Source: Pseudomonas sp. QS1027
GTDB taxonomy: Bacteria > Pseudomonadota > Gammaproteobacteria > Pseudomonadales > Pseudomonadaceae
Reading direction: 5' to 3'
Length of the DNA stretch: 64,000 bases
Assembly: GCF_002814235.1 (NCBI RefSeq)
Contig: NZ_PHSU01000035.1
Location: forward strand, 45,865 to 109,864
The translations under genes and the position numbers were made by a program. A model generated the notes under the pieces. The model was not told the origin of the DNA, did no database searches, and saw only the letters and a list, made by a program, of their open reading frames with translations. The stretch's first letter is position 1; each line of letters starts with the position of its first letter. Shown here piece by piece: positions 23,793-32,177 of the stretch.

Positions 23793-26705
23793 TTACAATC
23801 CCTCGTCCAGCACCTTCGACAGCATGTCGACAAAGAAATCCACGCTGCGCCGGCTGGTGCACATCGGCGGTTTGATCTTGAGGATGTTGAGGTAGTCGCC
23901 GGTCGGTTGCATGAAGATCCCCAGTTCACGCAGGCGATCGCACAGCAGCGCGGTCTCTTCGGTGGCCGGCTCCAGGGTTTCGCGGTTGCGGATCAGTTCC
24001 GCGCCGAGGTAGAAACCGGAGCCGTGCACCGCGCCCACCAGCGGATAGCGGTCGATCAGCGCCTCCAGGCGCTCCTTGAAATAGCCGCCCAACACCTGGG
24101 CGTTTTCCCAGAGTTTTTCCTCGGCCATCACGTCGAGCACGGCAATCCCGATACGGCAACTGACCGGGCTGCCGCCGGAGGACGAGAAGAAATAGCCCTC
24201 GGCCTCCAGCGCCTCGGCAATCTCCCGGCGAGTGATCACCGCGCCCAGCGGCTGGCCGTTGCCCATGCCCTTGGCCATGGTGATGATGTCCGGCACCACG
24301 CCCTGCTCCTCGAAACCCCAGAAGAACTTGCCCATGCGCCCGTAGCCGACCTGCACCTCATCGGCGATGCACACGCCGCCCTGGGCCCGGACCAACGCAT
24401 AGACCTGCTGCAAGTAACCCGGCGGCAACGAGATACCGCCGGCATTGCCATACACCGGCTCGCAGATAAACCCCGCCAGTTGGCGATTTTCTTCCGCCAG
24501 CCTGGCCAGGTTGTCTTCCACGCTGCGCACATAGTCCGACGCACTGGCGCTGCCGCGGAACGCCCCGCGATAGGTGTTGGGCGCGGTCACCGGATGCACC
24601 CAGTCCGGACGGCTGCTCAGGGCCTTGGGGTTGTCGGCGATGGAAGTGGACACCGCATCGGCCGCCACCGACCAGCCGTGATAGGCCTCCAGCACGCTGA
24701 GCATGTCGCGGCCGCCGCTGTAGGCCCAGGCCAGGCGGATCGCCAGGTCGTTGGCCTCGGTGCCGCTGTTGACCAGGAACACCCGGTCCATGGAGTCCGG
24801 TGCCAGGGCCAGCAGCCGCTCGGAGAACTCGGCCACGGCGGCGTAGTGAAAACGCGAGTTGGTATTGAGCAGCGACCACTGCCGCGCGGCCTCGGCGGCC
24901 ATGCGTGGATGACCGTGCCCCAGTACCGCGACGTTATTGAGCATGTCGAGATAGGAGCGACCCTGCATATCGATCAGGTGGTTGCGCCAGCCGCGCTCGA
25001 TACGCGGCGGGTCGACATAGTAGTGCTTTTGTGTGCGGGCGAAGCTGGCGGCACGACGGGCCAGCAGGTCTGCCGAGTCCAGTTCCGGCTCGGCATCGCA
25101 GGCCAGTCCCAGCAAGGTCGCCGGCGATGGGCACAGCGCCTGCCAGGCGGCGGCCCGCGATGGGGTGCAGAACAGCGGCGGCGTGAGATCGGCGTGGCGG
25201 CACAGTTGCACCCGCAAGGCGCCGTCGGCCTCGCCCAACACCTGCCCTTTGACCACGGCGGCACCTGGCCTGAGGGATGCTTTCACACCCCAGAGCCGGA
25301 CACTCAGTTGCGCGCTGGCCAATAGCAGGGCGCCATCGGCCATAAGCCGCAGGGTCCCGGCGAACGGCGACTCCACGGTGGTCCCAGCCGGTACCTGCAA
25401 ATCCACGTGCAAAGGAAAAGTGTCCGGCTCGCCGGCGCTGTCAGGCCGGGTGCGCGACAGGCGATATTGTCCGTAGCGGCTGGTCGCCAAGCCATGGGCC
25501 GCAGCCGCCTCGGCCAGCAAGCGTTCGTCGATGCCACTTTGTTCCCAGTTGCCCGCCTCGAAGTGCGGGCTGAGCACGCCCAGGTCAATCAAGGCAAACT
25601 CGCGGCCCACCAGCCCGGGCAGCAAGGGCGCGAAACCTTCGTCGGCAATCGGCGCCAGACGCTCTTCGACGGCCGTCAGTATCGCGGCCTCCATCAGTTC
25701 GAACGGCACCGAGGTCGCCACCTGGAAAATTTCCCACTCGTGGGCCAGGTTGTCGCGGCTGTAGGTATTGCCCGGGTCGATGCCGACCTGCTGTTCACCG
25801 CTGAGCACCAGCACCGCCGCCCGCGCCACGATCAACGGCCAGAGTGCGAGCAGTTCTTCGCGCTGCAACGGGTTGACCGCGTGATAGGCCTGGATCGCCG
25901 GCAGAATCACAAAAGGGTCGCCTTCGGCATGGTGCAGCAGCGCCGCGCAGGTCACCGACAGGTCGGCGATACGCCAGGTCCGGACCAGGTCGCCGAAGTC
26001 GATCACTCCCTGCAACTGCCAATGGCGCTGGGCATCGCGTCGCCAGACCACGTTGTCGTCGGTAATGTCGAGATGAATGGCCTGGACCGGCAGGGCCTCG
26101 ACCAGCGGGTGAAGATGGCGCCGGGCCTGTGCGGCAGCGTCACGAACCCGTGTTTGCCGATCCGCATCCTCCAGCACCGGCAACAGGTGCTCGATCAGCG
26201 CAGTAGCATGCTGGGGGTCCCATTGCAGGGCCCGCGCCAGTCCCGGGTGCTGGAAGTCGGCCAGGGCCAGGTCCATTTCCCCGCAGAGTTGCCCCAGGCC
26301 CACCACCAGGTCACGGCCCAGGTGCTTGAGATGGGTCAGCGACTGGCCTTCGATGTACTCCAGCAACCGCACGTGCAAGGGCGTGCCGTCCAGCACCAGG
26401 GACAGCAGGTCCTGGCCGTTGAGCGCGGCAATCACCCGTGGCACCCGCAAGCCGGCGCGCCCGTCCAGGTGAGCCAGGCCGGCATGCTGGGCCTGCAATT
26501 CCAGCGCGGCGTAGTCGCCGTGGCAGATTTTCAGGACAAAACGACCTTTATCGCTGTCGACGCGGTAGTTGAGGTCCTGCTGGCTACCCAATGCCTGCAG
26601 CGTTCCAGAGAGGCCGTAGTGCTCCTCAAGCAGGTTCAGCGCCTGCTGCGCCGAGACATTCGGGCTGGGCAAACTGGCGCGGTGAATCAACGTGGTGAGC
26701 AACAT
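23793..26705 (-). CDS. Kinase / M23-like linker / class III aminotransferase fusion
   Basis: 970 residues from ATG 26705 (GGGAG upstream); an earlier in-frame start adds 50 unlikely residues. Domain order: an aminoglycoside-phosphotransferase/choline-kinase-like domain (about 1-330, HLDITDDNVVW and VIDFGDLVRTW catalytic motifs), a middle segment with a lipoyl/peptidase-M23-like barrel (about 390-510, PAGTTVESPFAGTLR), and a class III PLP aminotransferase-fold domain (about 545-970, PLP lysine K812 in TMAKGMGNGQ, IADEVQVGYGRMG). Separate homologues in animals are hydroxylysine kinase and the phospholyases acting on phosphoethanolamine or phosphohydroxylysine. The inferred job is phosphorylation, then elimination of phosphate, from an amino alcohol. 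It lies upstream of aguBA on the same strand, separated by REPs. Confidence 0.88.
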   Translation of the reverse strand: MLLTTLIHRASLPSPNVSAQQALNLLEEHYGLSGTLQALGSQQDLNYRVDSDKGRFVLKICHGDYAALELQAQHAGLAHLDGRAGLRVPRVIAALNGQDLLSLVLDGTPLHVRLLEYIEGQSLTHLKHLGRDLVVGLGQLCGEMDLALADFQHPGLARALQWDPQHATALIEHLLPVLEDADRQTRVRDAAAQARRHLHPLVEALPVQAIHLDITDDNVVWRRDAQRHWQLQGVIDFGDLVRTWRIADLSVTCAALLHHAEGDPFVILPAIQAYHAVNPLQREELLALWPLIVARAAVLVLSGEQQVGIDPGNTYSRDNLAHEWEIFQVATSVPFELMEAAILTAVEERLAPIADEGFAPLLPGLVGREFALIDLGVLSPHFEAGNWEQSGIDERLLAEAAAAHGLATSRYGQYRLSRTRPDSAGEPDTFPLHVDLQVPAGTTVESPFAGTLRLMADGALLLASAQLSVRLWGVKASLRPGAAVVKGQVLGEADGALRVQLCRHADLTPPLFCTPSRAAAWQALCPSPATLLGLACDAEPELDSADLLARRAASFARTQKHYYVDPPRIERGWRNHLIDMQGRSYLDMLNNVAVLGHGHPRMAAEAARQWSLLNTNSRFHYAAVAEFSERLLALAPDSMDRVFLVNSGTEANDLAIRLAWAYSGGRDMLSVLEAYHGWSVAADAVSTSIADNPKALSSRPDWVHPVTAPNTYRGAFRGSASASDYVRSVEDNLARLAEENRQLAGFICEPVYGNAGGISLPPGYLQQVYALVRAQGGVCIADEVQVGYGRMGKFFWGFEEQGVVPDIITMAKGMGNGQPLGAVITRREIAEALEAEGYFFSSSGGSPVSCRIGIAVLDVMAEEKLWENAQVLGGYFKERLEALIDRYPLVGAVHGSGFYLGAELIRNRETLEPATEETALLCDRLRELGIFMQPTGDYLNILKIKPPMCTSRRSVDFFVDMLSKVLDEGL

Positions 26706-26892
26706 GTAACAACTCCCTGAAGTTTTTATTGGCTGCCTATATCGCCATTGGTGCCGCCAAGACGCAAGTACGACACTCAAGTCAGCCGTGTGAAAACGGA
26801 TACATCGCCCATGGCACTTGCACCGCCGAACGCCTGCCCACAAGCTATGCTCCATTCAGCTTGAGTCTGCTTAAGGAAGAAGGCACACCGAT
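26706..26892. promoter_or_regulatory. Divergent promoter region between the fusion gene and rfbB
   Basis: 187 bases between divergent starts. AAGGAAGAAGGC precedes rfbB. No clear operator was found. Confidence 0.5.
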
Positions 26893-27975
26893 ATGCGTAT
26901 TCTAGTCACTGGCGGCGCCGGTTTTATTGGCTCGGCCCTGATCCGGCACCTGATCCGCCACACCGGGCACGAAGTCCTTAACCTGGATAAACTCACCTAC
27001 GCCGGCAACCTGGAATCACTGAGCAGCATCGCCACGGACAGCCGCTATGAGTTCGTCCAGGCCGATATCGTCGACCAGGCCACCGTCAGCGCCGTGCTGG
27101 CACGCTTCGAGCCCCATGCAATCATGCATCTGGCGGCGGAATCCCATGTGGACCGCTCCATTGACGGCCCCTCGGATTTTATCCAGACCAATATCGTCGG
27201 CACCTACAGCCTGCTGGAAGCCGCACGCGGCTACTGGTCGAAACTGCCAGAGCCTGAAAAAAGCGCGTTCCGTTTCCACCATATTTCCACCGACGAAGTG
27301 TATGGCGACCTGCACGGCGTCGATGACCTGTTCACCGAAACCACCCCGTACGCCCCCAGTTCGCCGTACTCCGCGAGCAAGGCCGCGTCCGACCACCTGG
27401 TCCGCGCCTGGCACCGCACCTACGGTCTGCCGGTGCTGTTGACCAACTGCTCGAACAACTACGGCCCGTTCCACTTCCCGGAAAAGCTGATCCCACTGGT
27501 GATCCTAAATGCCCTGGCCGGCAAGCCGCTGCCGGTGTACGGCGACGGTCTGCAAGTGCGCGACTGGCTGTATGTCGAAGACCACGCCCGCGCCCTGTTC
27601 AAGGTGGTGACCGACGGCGTGGTGGGCGAGACCTACAACATCGGCGGCCATAACGAGCAGAAGAATATCGATGTGGTGCGCGGCATCTGCGGCCTGCTGG
27701 AAGAGCTGGCGCCAGCGCGTCCGGCCGGTGTGGAAAAATTCACCGACCTGATCACCTTCGTCAAGGATCGCCCGGGCCACGACCTGCGCTACGCCATCGA
27801 CGCCGGCAAGATCGAACGCGAGCTGGGCTGGACCCCGGAGGAAACCTTCGAAAGCGGTCTGCGCAAGACCGTGCAATGGTATCTGGAGAACCTGGAATGG
27901 TGCCGTCGCGTCCAGGATGGTAGCTATCAAGGAGAGCGCCTGGGCGCGCTCGACCATAAGGAACTCTTGGCATGA
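26893..27975 (+). CDS. rfbB: dTDP-glucose 4,6-dehydratase
   Basis: Second step of dTDP-L-rhamnose synthesis: NAD-dependent conversion of dTDP-glucose to dTDP-4-keto-6-deoxyglucose. 360 residues. The Rossmann motif GGAGFIG is at residues 7-13, the active-site TDE lies in HISTDEVYGDL, and the extended-SDR YxxxK is in SPYSASKAASD. First gene of a four-gene operon in the order rfbB-A-C-D, with stop/start overlaps throughout. The product feeds O-antigen, LPS core or rhamnolipid-type glycoconjugates. Confidence 0.97.
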   Translation: MRILVTGGAGFIGSALIRHLIRHTGHEVLNLDKLTYAGNLESLSSIATDSRYEFVQADIVDQATVSAVLARFEPHAIMHLAAESHVDRSIDGPSDFIQTNIVGTYSLLEAARGYWSKLPEPEKSAFRFHHISTDEVYGDLHGVDDLFTETTPYAPSSPYSASKAASDHLVRAWHRTYGLPVLLTNCSNNYGPFHFPEKLIPLVILNALAGKPLPVYGDGLQVRDWLYVEDHARALFKVVTDGVVGETYNIGGHNEQKNIDVVRGICGLLEELAPARPAGVEKFTDLITFVKDRPGHDLRYAIDAGKIERELGWTPEETFESGLRKTVQWYLENLEWCRRVQDGSYQGERLGALDHKELLA

Positions 27976-28844
27976 TGAAAGGCATAGTCCTCGCGGGTGG
28001 CTCGGGCACCCGGCTGCACCCGATTACCCTCGGCGTTTCCAAGCAACTGCTGCCGATCTACGACAAACCGATGATCTACTACCCGATCTCGGTGCTGATG
28101 CTGGCCGGCATCCGCGAAATCCTGGTGATCTCCACGCCCCAGGACCTGCCGCAATACCGCAACCTGCTGGGTGACGGCAGCCAGTTCGGCGTCCACTTCA
28201 GCTACGCCGAGCAGCCGTCCCCGGATGGCCTGGCCCAGGCGTTCCTGATTGGCGAGGAGTTTATCGGCGAGGATCCGGTGTGCCTGATCCTGGGCGACAA
28301 CATCTTCCACGGCCAGCATTTCGGCGAACAGTTGAAACACGCCGCGCAACGGCCGAGCGGTGCGACGGTCTTCGGCTACTGGGTCAAGGACCCGGAACGC
28401 TTCGGTGTGATCGATTTCGACAGCGAAGGTCGTGCGCTCTCCATCGAGGAAAAGCCGGCCAAGCCAAAATCCAGCTACGCGGTGACCGGCCTGTATTTCT
28501 ACGACAACTCGGTCATCAAGGTGGCCAAGGCGGTCAAGCCTTCGCCTCGCGGCGAGCTGGAAATCACCGACGTCAACAACGCCTACCTCAAGCGCGGCGA
28601 CCTGCATGTCGAACGCTTCGGGCGCGGTTTTGCCTGGCTCGATACCGGCACCCACGACAGCCTGCTGGAAGCCTCGCAGTACGTGCAGACCATCGAACAC
28701 CGCCAGGGCCTGAAAGTCGCCTGCCTGGAAGAGATCGCCTACCAGAACGGCTGGATCGACCGCGAGCACCTGCTGGAACGGGCCAAATACTTCGGCAAGA
28801 CCGGTTATGGGCAATACCTGTATACCGTCGCGGGAGAGCGTTGA
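27972..28844 (+). CDS. rfbA: Glucose-1-phosphate thymidylyltransferase
   Basis: First enzyme of the rhamnose pathway, joining dTTP and glucose-1-phosphate. 290 residues. The nucleotidyltransferase signature GGSGTRLHPIT is at residues 8-18, and ILGDNIFHG and EKPAKPKSSYAVTGLYFYD are family-specific. It overlaps rfbB at ATGATGA: starts at 27972 or 27975 are both possible, with AAGGA better spaced for 27972. It overlaps rfbC at TGATG. Confidence 0.97.
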   Translation: MMKGIVLAGGSGTRLHPITLGVSKQLLPIYDKPMIYYPISVLMLAGIREILVISTPQDLPQYRNLLGDGSQFGVHFSYAEQPSPDGLAQAFLIGEEFIGEDPVCLILGDNIFHGQHFGEQLKHAAQRPSGATVFGYWVKDPERFGVIDFDSEGRALSIEEKPAKPKSSYAVTGLYFYDNSVIKVAKAVKPSPRGELEITDVNNAYLKRGDLHVERFGRGFAWLDTGTHDSLLEASQYVQTIEHRQGLKVACLEEIAYQNGWIDREHLLERAKYFGKTGYGQYLYTVAGER

Positions 28845-29389
28845 TGAAAGCAACGCCGACCCGCCTTCCGGGGGTGCTGATCCTCGAACCCAAGGTATTT
28901 GGCGACGAGCGCGGTTTTTTCTATGAAAGCTTCAATGCCAGGGCCTTCCAGGCAGCGACCGGGCTCGACGTGGCATTCGTCCAGGACAACCACTCGCGCT
29001 CGCAGCAAGGGGTCTTGCGCGGCCTGCATTACCAGCTGGAAAACACCCAGGGCAAGCTGGTCCGGGTGATTGCCGGTGAAGTGCTGGATGTGGCCGTGGA
29101 CATTCGCCGCAGCTCCCCCCACTTTGGTCAATGGGAAGCCGTGCACCTGTCCGCCGAAAACAACCGCCAACTGTGGATACCCGAGGGTTTCGCCCACGGC
29201 TTCGTGGTGCTCAGCGAGTCCGCCGAGTTCCTCTACAAGACCACCGACTACTACACTCCCAGCGCCGAACGCTGCATTCGCTGGGACGATCCGACCCTGG
29301 CCATCGACTGGGAGTTCGACGGTGTTCCCCAGCTGTCGGCCAAGGACCTGAACGGTAAAACCCTGCACGAGGCCGACCTGTTCGAATGA
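28844..29389 (+). CDS. rfbC: dTDP-4-dehydrorhamnose 3,5-epimerase
   Basis: Cupin-fold epimerase, third step of the pathway. 181 residues from ATG 28844, which shares its first base with the rfbA stop. Landmarks are the FxDERG-like VFGDERGFFYESF opening, the catalytic histidine in RGLHYQ, and the catalytic tyrosine region YKTTDYYTP. GGGAG precedes the start inside rfbA. Confidence 0.96.
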   Translation: MKATPTRLPGVLILEPKVFGDERGFFYESFNARAFQAATGLDVAFVQDNHSRSQQGVLRGLHYQLENTQGKLVRVIAGEVLDVAVDIRRSSPHFGQWEAVHLSAENNRQLWIPEGFAHGFVVLSESAEFLYKTTDYYTPSAERCIRWDDPTLAIDWEFDGVPQLSAKDLNGKTLHEADLFE

Positions 29390-30270
29390 GTACTCCAGCC
29401 CTGAAAATCCTTATCAGCGGCCAGCACGGCCAAGTCTCCCGTGCGCTGCAACAGCGGCTCGCCGACCTGGGCGAGTTGATTGTCCTGGGGCGCGACCAGC
29501 TCGACCTGGCGCACCCGGAACAGATTCGTCAACAGGTCCGCGCCCGGCGCCCCGACCTGATCATCAACGCGGCGGCCTACACCGCCGTCGACCAGGCCGA
29601 AAGCGAACCCGACCTGGCGTTCGCCATCAACGCCACGGCGCCGGGTATCTTCGCCCAGGAAGCCGCCGACCTGGGCGTGCCGCTGATCCACTACTCCACC
29701 GACTATGTGTTCGACGGCAGCAAGGAAGAACCCTACAGCGAAGACGACCCGACCCACCCGTTGAGCGTCTACGGCGACAGCAAGCTGACCGGCGAGCGGG
29801 CCATTGCCGCGGCCCATGGCCAGCACCTGATCCTGCGCACCAGTTGGGTCTACTCCAATCACGGGCGCAATTTCCTGCTGACCATGCAACGGCTGCTGCA
29901 GGAAAAACCGGAGCTGCGCATCGTCGCCGACCAGGTCGGTGCGCCGACCTGGGCCGGCACCATCGCCAACAGCACCCGTGCCCTGATCGAACGCTGGCAG
30001 GCTGGCCATGCCGGGGCCTGGGGCACCTATCACCTGACCGCCAGTGGCGAAACCTCCTGGTTCGGGTTTGCCCTGGCCATCGGTGAGCAACTGCTGGCGC
30101 TGAACAAGCCCTGCGCCTTGCTCGAAGCCATTCCCTCCAGCGCCTACCCGACGCCGGCCCGCCGGCCGTTGAACTCGCGCCTGGATTGCAGCCGCCTGTT
30201 GCGCGAATGGCACGTTGCCCAGCCCGACTGGCATACCGCATTACGCGAGTGTCTTGCGGAACAGGGCTAG
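29386..30270 (+). CDS. rfbD: dTDP-4-dehydrorhamnose reductase
   Basis: Last step, NAD(P)H-dependent reduction to dTDP-L-rhamnose. 294 residues. The cofactor motif is SGQHGQVSRAL (residues 10-20), followed by INAAAYTAVDQAE and the catalytic VYGDSKLTGE (Y-x-x-x-K). The start overlaps the rfbC stop as ATGA. A very regular hairpin closes the operon immediately after the stop codon. Confidence 0.96.
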   Translation: MSTPALKILISGQHGQVSRALQQRLADLGELIVLGRDQLDLAHPEQIRQQVRARRPDLIINAAAYTAVDQAESEPDLAFAINATAPGIFAQEAADLGVPLIHYSTDYVFDGSKEEPYSEDDPTHPLSVYGDSKLTGERAIAAAHGQHLILRTSWVYSNHGRNFLLTMQRLLQEKPELRIVADQVGAPTWAGTIANSTRALIERWQAGHAGAWGTYHLTASGETSWFGFALAIGEQLLALNKPCALLEAIPSSAYPTPARRPLNSRLDCSRLLREWHVAQPDWHTALRECLAEQG

Positions 30271-30322
30271 GGCACGCCATAAATAAATGACGGTCGCGCC
30301 GTCATTTATTGATTGCGTGCCC
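30271..30322 (+). terminator. Long two-tier hairpin after the rfb operon
   Basis: Inner perfect stem AATAAATGACGG (30282-30293) with CCGTCATTTATT (30299-30310) around TCGCG, and an outer pair GGCACGC (30271-30277) with GCGTGCC (30316-30322). It starts one base after the rfbD stop. The AT-rich upper stem lacks a U-run, so it may work as an mRNA 3' stabiliser or as a terminator. Confidence 0.65.
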
Positions 30323-30362
30323 TACCTCATAATGCGTCGGACTTCATCGGCGCATTCTCTTC

Positions 30363-32177
30363 ATGATCACGAGCCCCACCCTTCCCCGCAGACCCCGTTG
30401 GCGCAGCCTCGCCCTGCTGTTCCTGTGCCTGGCGCCGCTGTTGTGGCCGCTGGAGCACCTGGCCGAGCGTTACTACCGCAACGAACTGGTCAGCCAGAAT
30501 CGCCAGACCCTCGACCTCTATGTCGCCAACCTGCTGGGCACCCTGCACCGTTATGAGGTCCTGCCACAGATCCTCGGCGACCTGCCGGCCCTGCGTGACG
30601 CCCTGGCAGAGCCGGAGCAAAGCCTGCGCCTGACCAATGCCAACAGCCTGTTGGAGAGTATCTGCGCCCAGACCGGCGCTGAAGTGATGTACCTGATGGA
30701 CACCAATGGCAAGACCCTGGCGGCCTCCAACTGGGACAAGCACGACAGCTTCGTCAATCGCAACTTCGCCTTCCGTCCCTACTTCACCGAAGCCATGGCC
30801 GGGCGCCTGGGGCGTTTCTTCGGCCTCGGCACCACTTCGGGCAAGCGCGGCTACTTCTTTGCGGCGGCCGTGCATGAAGGGCAGAAGATCATCGGCGTGC
30901 TGGTGGTCAAGGTCGACCTGGACCGCACCGAAAGCCTCTGGGGCAGGACCCCGGAACAGTTGATGATGACCGACCACAACGGCGTGGTCATTCTCACCTC
31001 GCACTCCGAATGGCGCTTCCGCTCGACCCGCGTGCTCAGCGAACAGGAGCGCGACGCGATCACCGCCGTGCAACCTTACCCGACCCGCAATCCCCAGCCC
31101 TTGAACATCAACCCCGATGCCTGGCTGACCCAGACCCGGCAGATCGAGGAAACCGGCTGGAACGTGAGCATCCTGGCGCCACGGACATTGGTCGACCGCC
31201 CGGTGCGCACCGTCGTCGCGGTCGGCGGCGCGGCCCTGCTGGTGCTGATGCTGCTGCTCGGCCTGATGATGCAGCGGCGCCGCCATTACCTGGAGCGGAT
31301 CGCCTTCGAGGCCAAGGCCCGGCGCGAGCTGGAAATGCGCGTGGCCGAACGGACCAGCGACCTGGAGGGCCTCAACCGGCGCCTCAAACAGGAAGTGCTG
31401 GAACGCGAACACGCCCAGCAGGAACTGGTGCGCGCCCAGGATGACCTGGTCCAGGCCGGCAAGCTTTCGGCCCTGGGCACCATGTCGGCGAGCATCAGCC
31501 ACGAGCTCAACCAGCCGCTGGCGGCGATCCGCAGCTACGCGGAAAACGCCGAAGTGCTGCTCGACCATCAACGCACCGACGACGCCCGCGGCAACCTCAA
31601 GCTGATCAGCGAACTGACCGGGCGCATGGCCTCGATCATCGCCCACCTGCGCGCCTTCGCCCGCCGCGACCGGCATGCCCCGGAAAGCGTGGCCCTGCAG
31701 CCGGCGCTGGACGACGCCCTGGCCTTGCTGGCCAAGCGCCGACGGGCCATGGAAGTCGAACTGATCCGCGACCTGCCGGCGGCGGCCCTGTGGGTCCAGG
31801 CCGGCGAAACCCGTCTGCGCCAGGTGCTCGGCAATCTGCTGGCGAACGCCCTCGACGCCCTCACCGAGAAAGGCCCGCCGCGCAAGCTCTGGTTGAGTGC
31901 ACAATCTTCCGAACAGGGCGTCAGCCTGACGATTCGCGACAACGGCCCGGGCTTCTGCCTGGAGGCCCTGGACCGCGCTGGCGAGCCCTTCTACACCACC
32001 AAGACGCGGACCCAAGGCCTGGGCCTGGGCCTGGCCATCTGCGATTCGCTGATGCGCGCTTTCGGTGGCGAATTGCTGTTTGCCAACCACCGCGACGGCG
32101 GCGCCCTGATCACCCTGCGGATGCGCGCTGGCGCACCCGGGGTCAGCTTGCAACCACCCGAGGACTCGAGTGTATGA
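30363..32177 (+). CDS. dctB: DctB-type C4-dicarboxylate sensor histidine kinase
   Basis: 604 residues, inner membrane. Helices at about 15-32 and 281-301 enclose a double-PAS-like periplasmic sensor, typical of DctB, which senses succinate, fumarate or malate. A coiled coil (about 305-360) leads to the HisKA domain with H-box SASISHELNQPL and the ATPase domain (NLLANALDAL, DNGPGF, GLGLGLAI). It overlaps dctD by four bases. Family members also sense amino acids (for example AauS-like proteins), so dicarboxylate specificity is probable but not proven; no dctPQM or dctA gene is next to it. Confidence 0.88.
   Translation: MITSPTLPRRPRWRSLALLFLCLAPLLWPLEHLAERYYRNELVSQNRQTLDLYVANLLGTLHRYEVLPQILGDLPALRDALAEPEQSLRLTNANSLLESICAQTGAEVMYLMDTNGKTLAASNWDKHDSFVNRNFAFRPYFTEAMAGRLGRFFGLGTTSGKRGYFFAAAVHEGQKIIGVLVVKVDLDRTESLWGRTPEQLMMTDHNGVVILTSHSEWRFRSTRVLSEQERDAITAVQPYPTRNPQPLNINPDAWLTQTRQIEETGWNVSILAPRTLVDRPVRTVVAVGGAALLVLMLLLGLMMQRRRHYLERIAFEAKARRELEMRVAERTSDLEGLNRRLKQEVLEREHAQQELVRAQDDLVQAGKLSALGTMSASISHELNQPLAAIRSYAENAEVLLDHQRTDDARGNLKLISELTGRMASIIAHLRAFARRDRHAPESVALQPALDDALALLAKRRRAMEVELIRDLPAAALWVQAGETRLRQVLGNLLANALDALTEKGPPRKLWLSAQSSEQGVSLTIRDNGPGFCLEALDRAGEPFYTTKTRTQGLGLGLAICDSLMRAFGGELLFANHRDGGALITLRMRAGAPGVSLQPPEDSSV

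Noticed and set aside
26706..26892. Sigma-54 promoter near TGGCACTTGCACC (26813)
   Set aside because: The spacing between the TGGCAC-like and TTGC-like parts is zero, not five; no other good -24/-12 site for DctD was found by eye.
30327..32153. 608-codon minus-strand frame opposite dctB
   Set aside because: Antisense shadow: dctB has all kinase motifs, and the opposite frame has none and no start signal.
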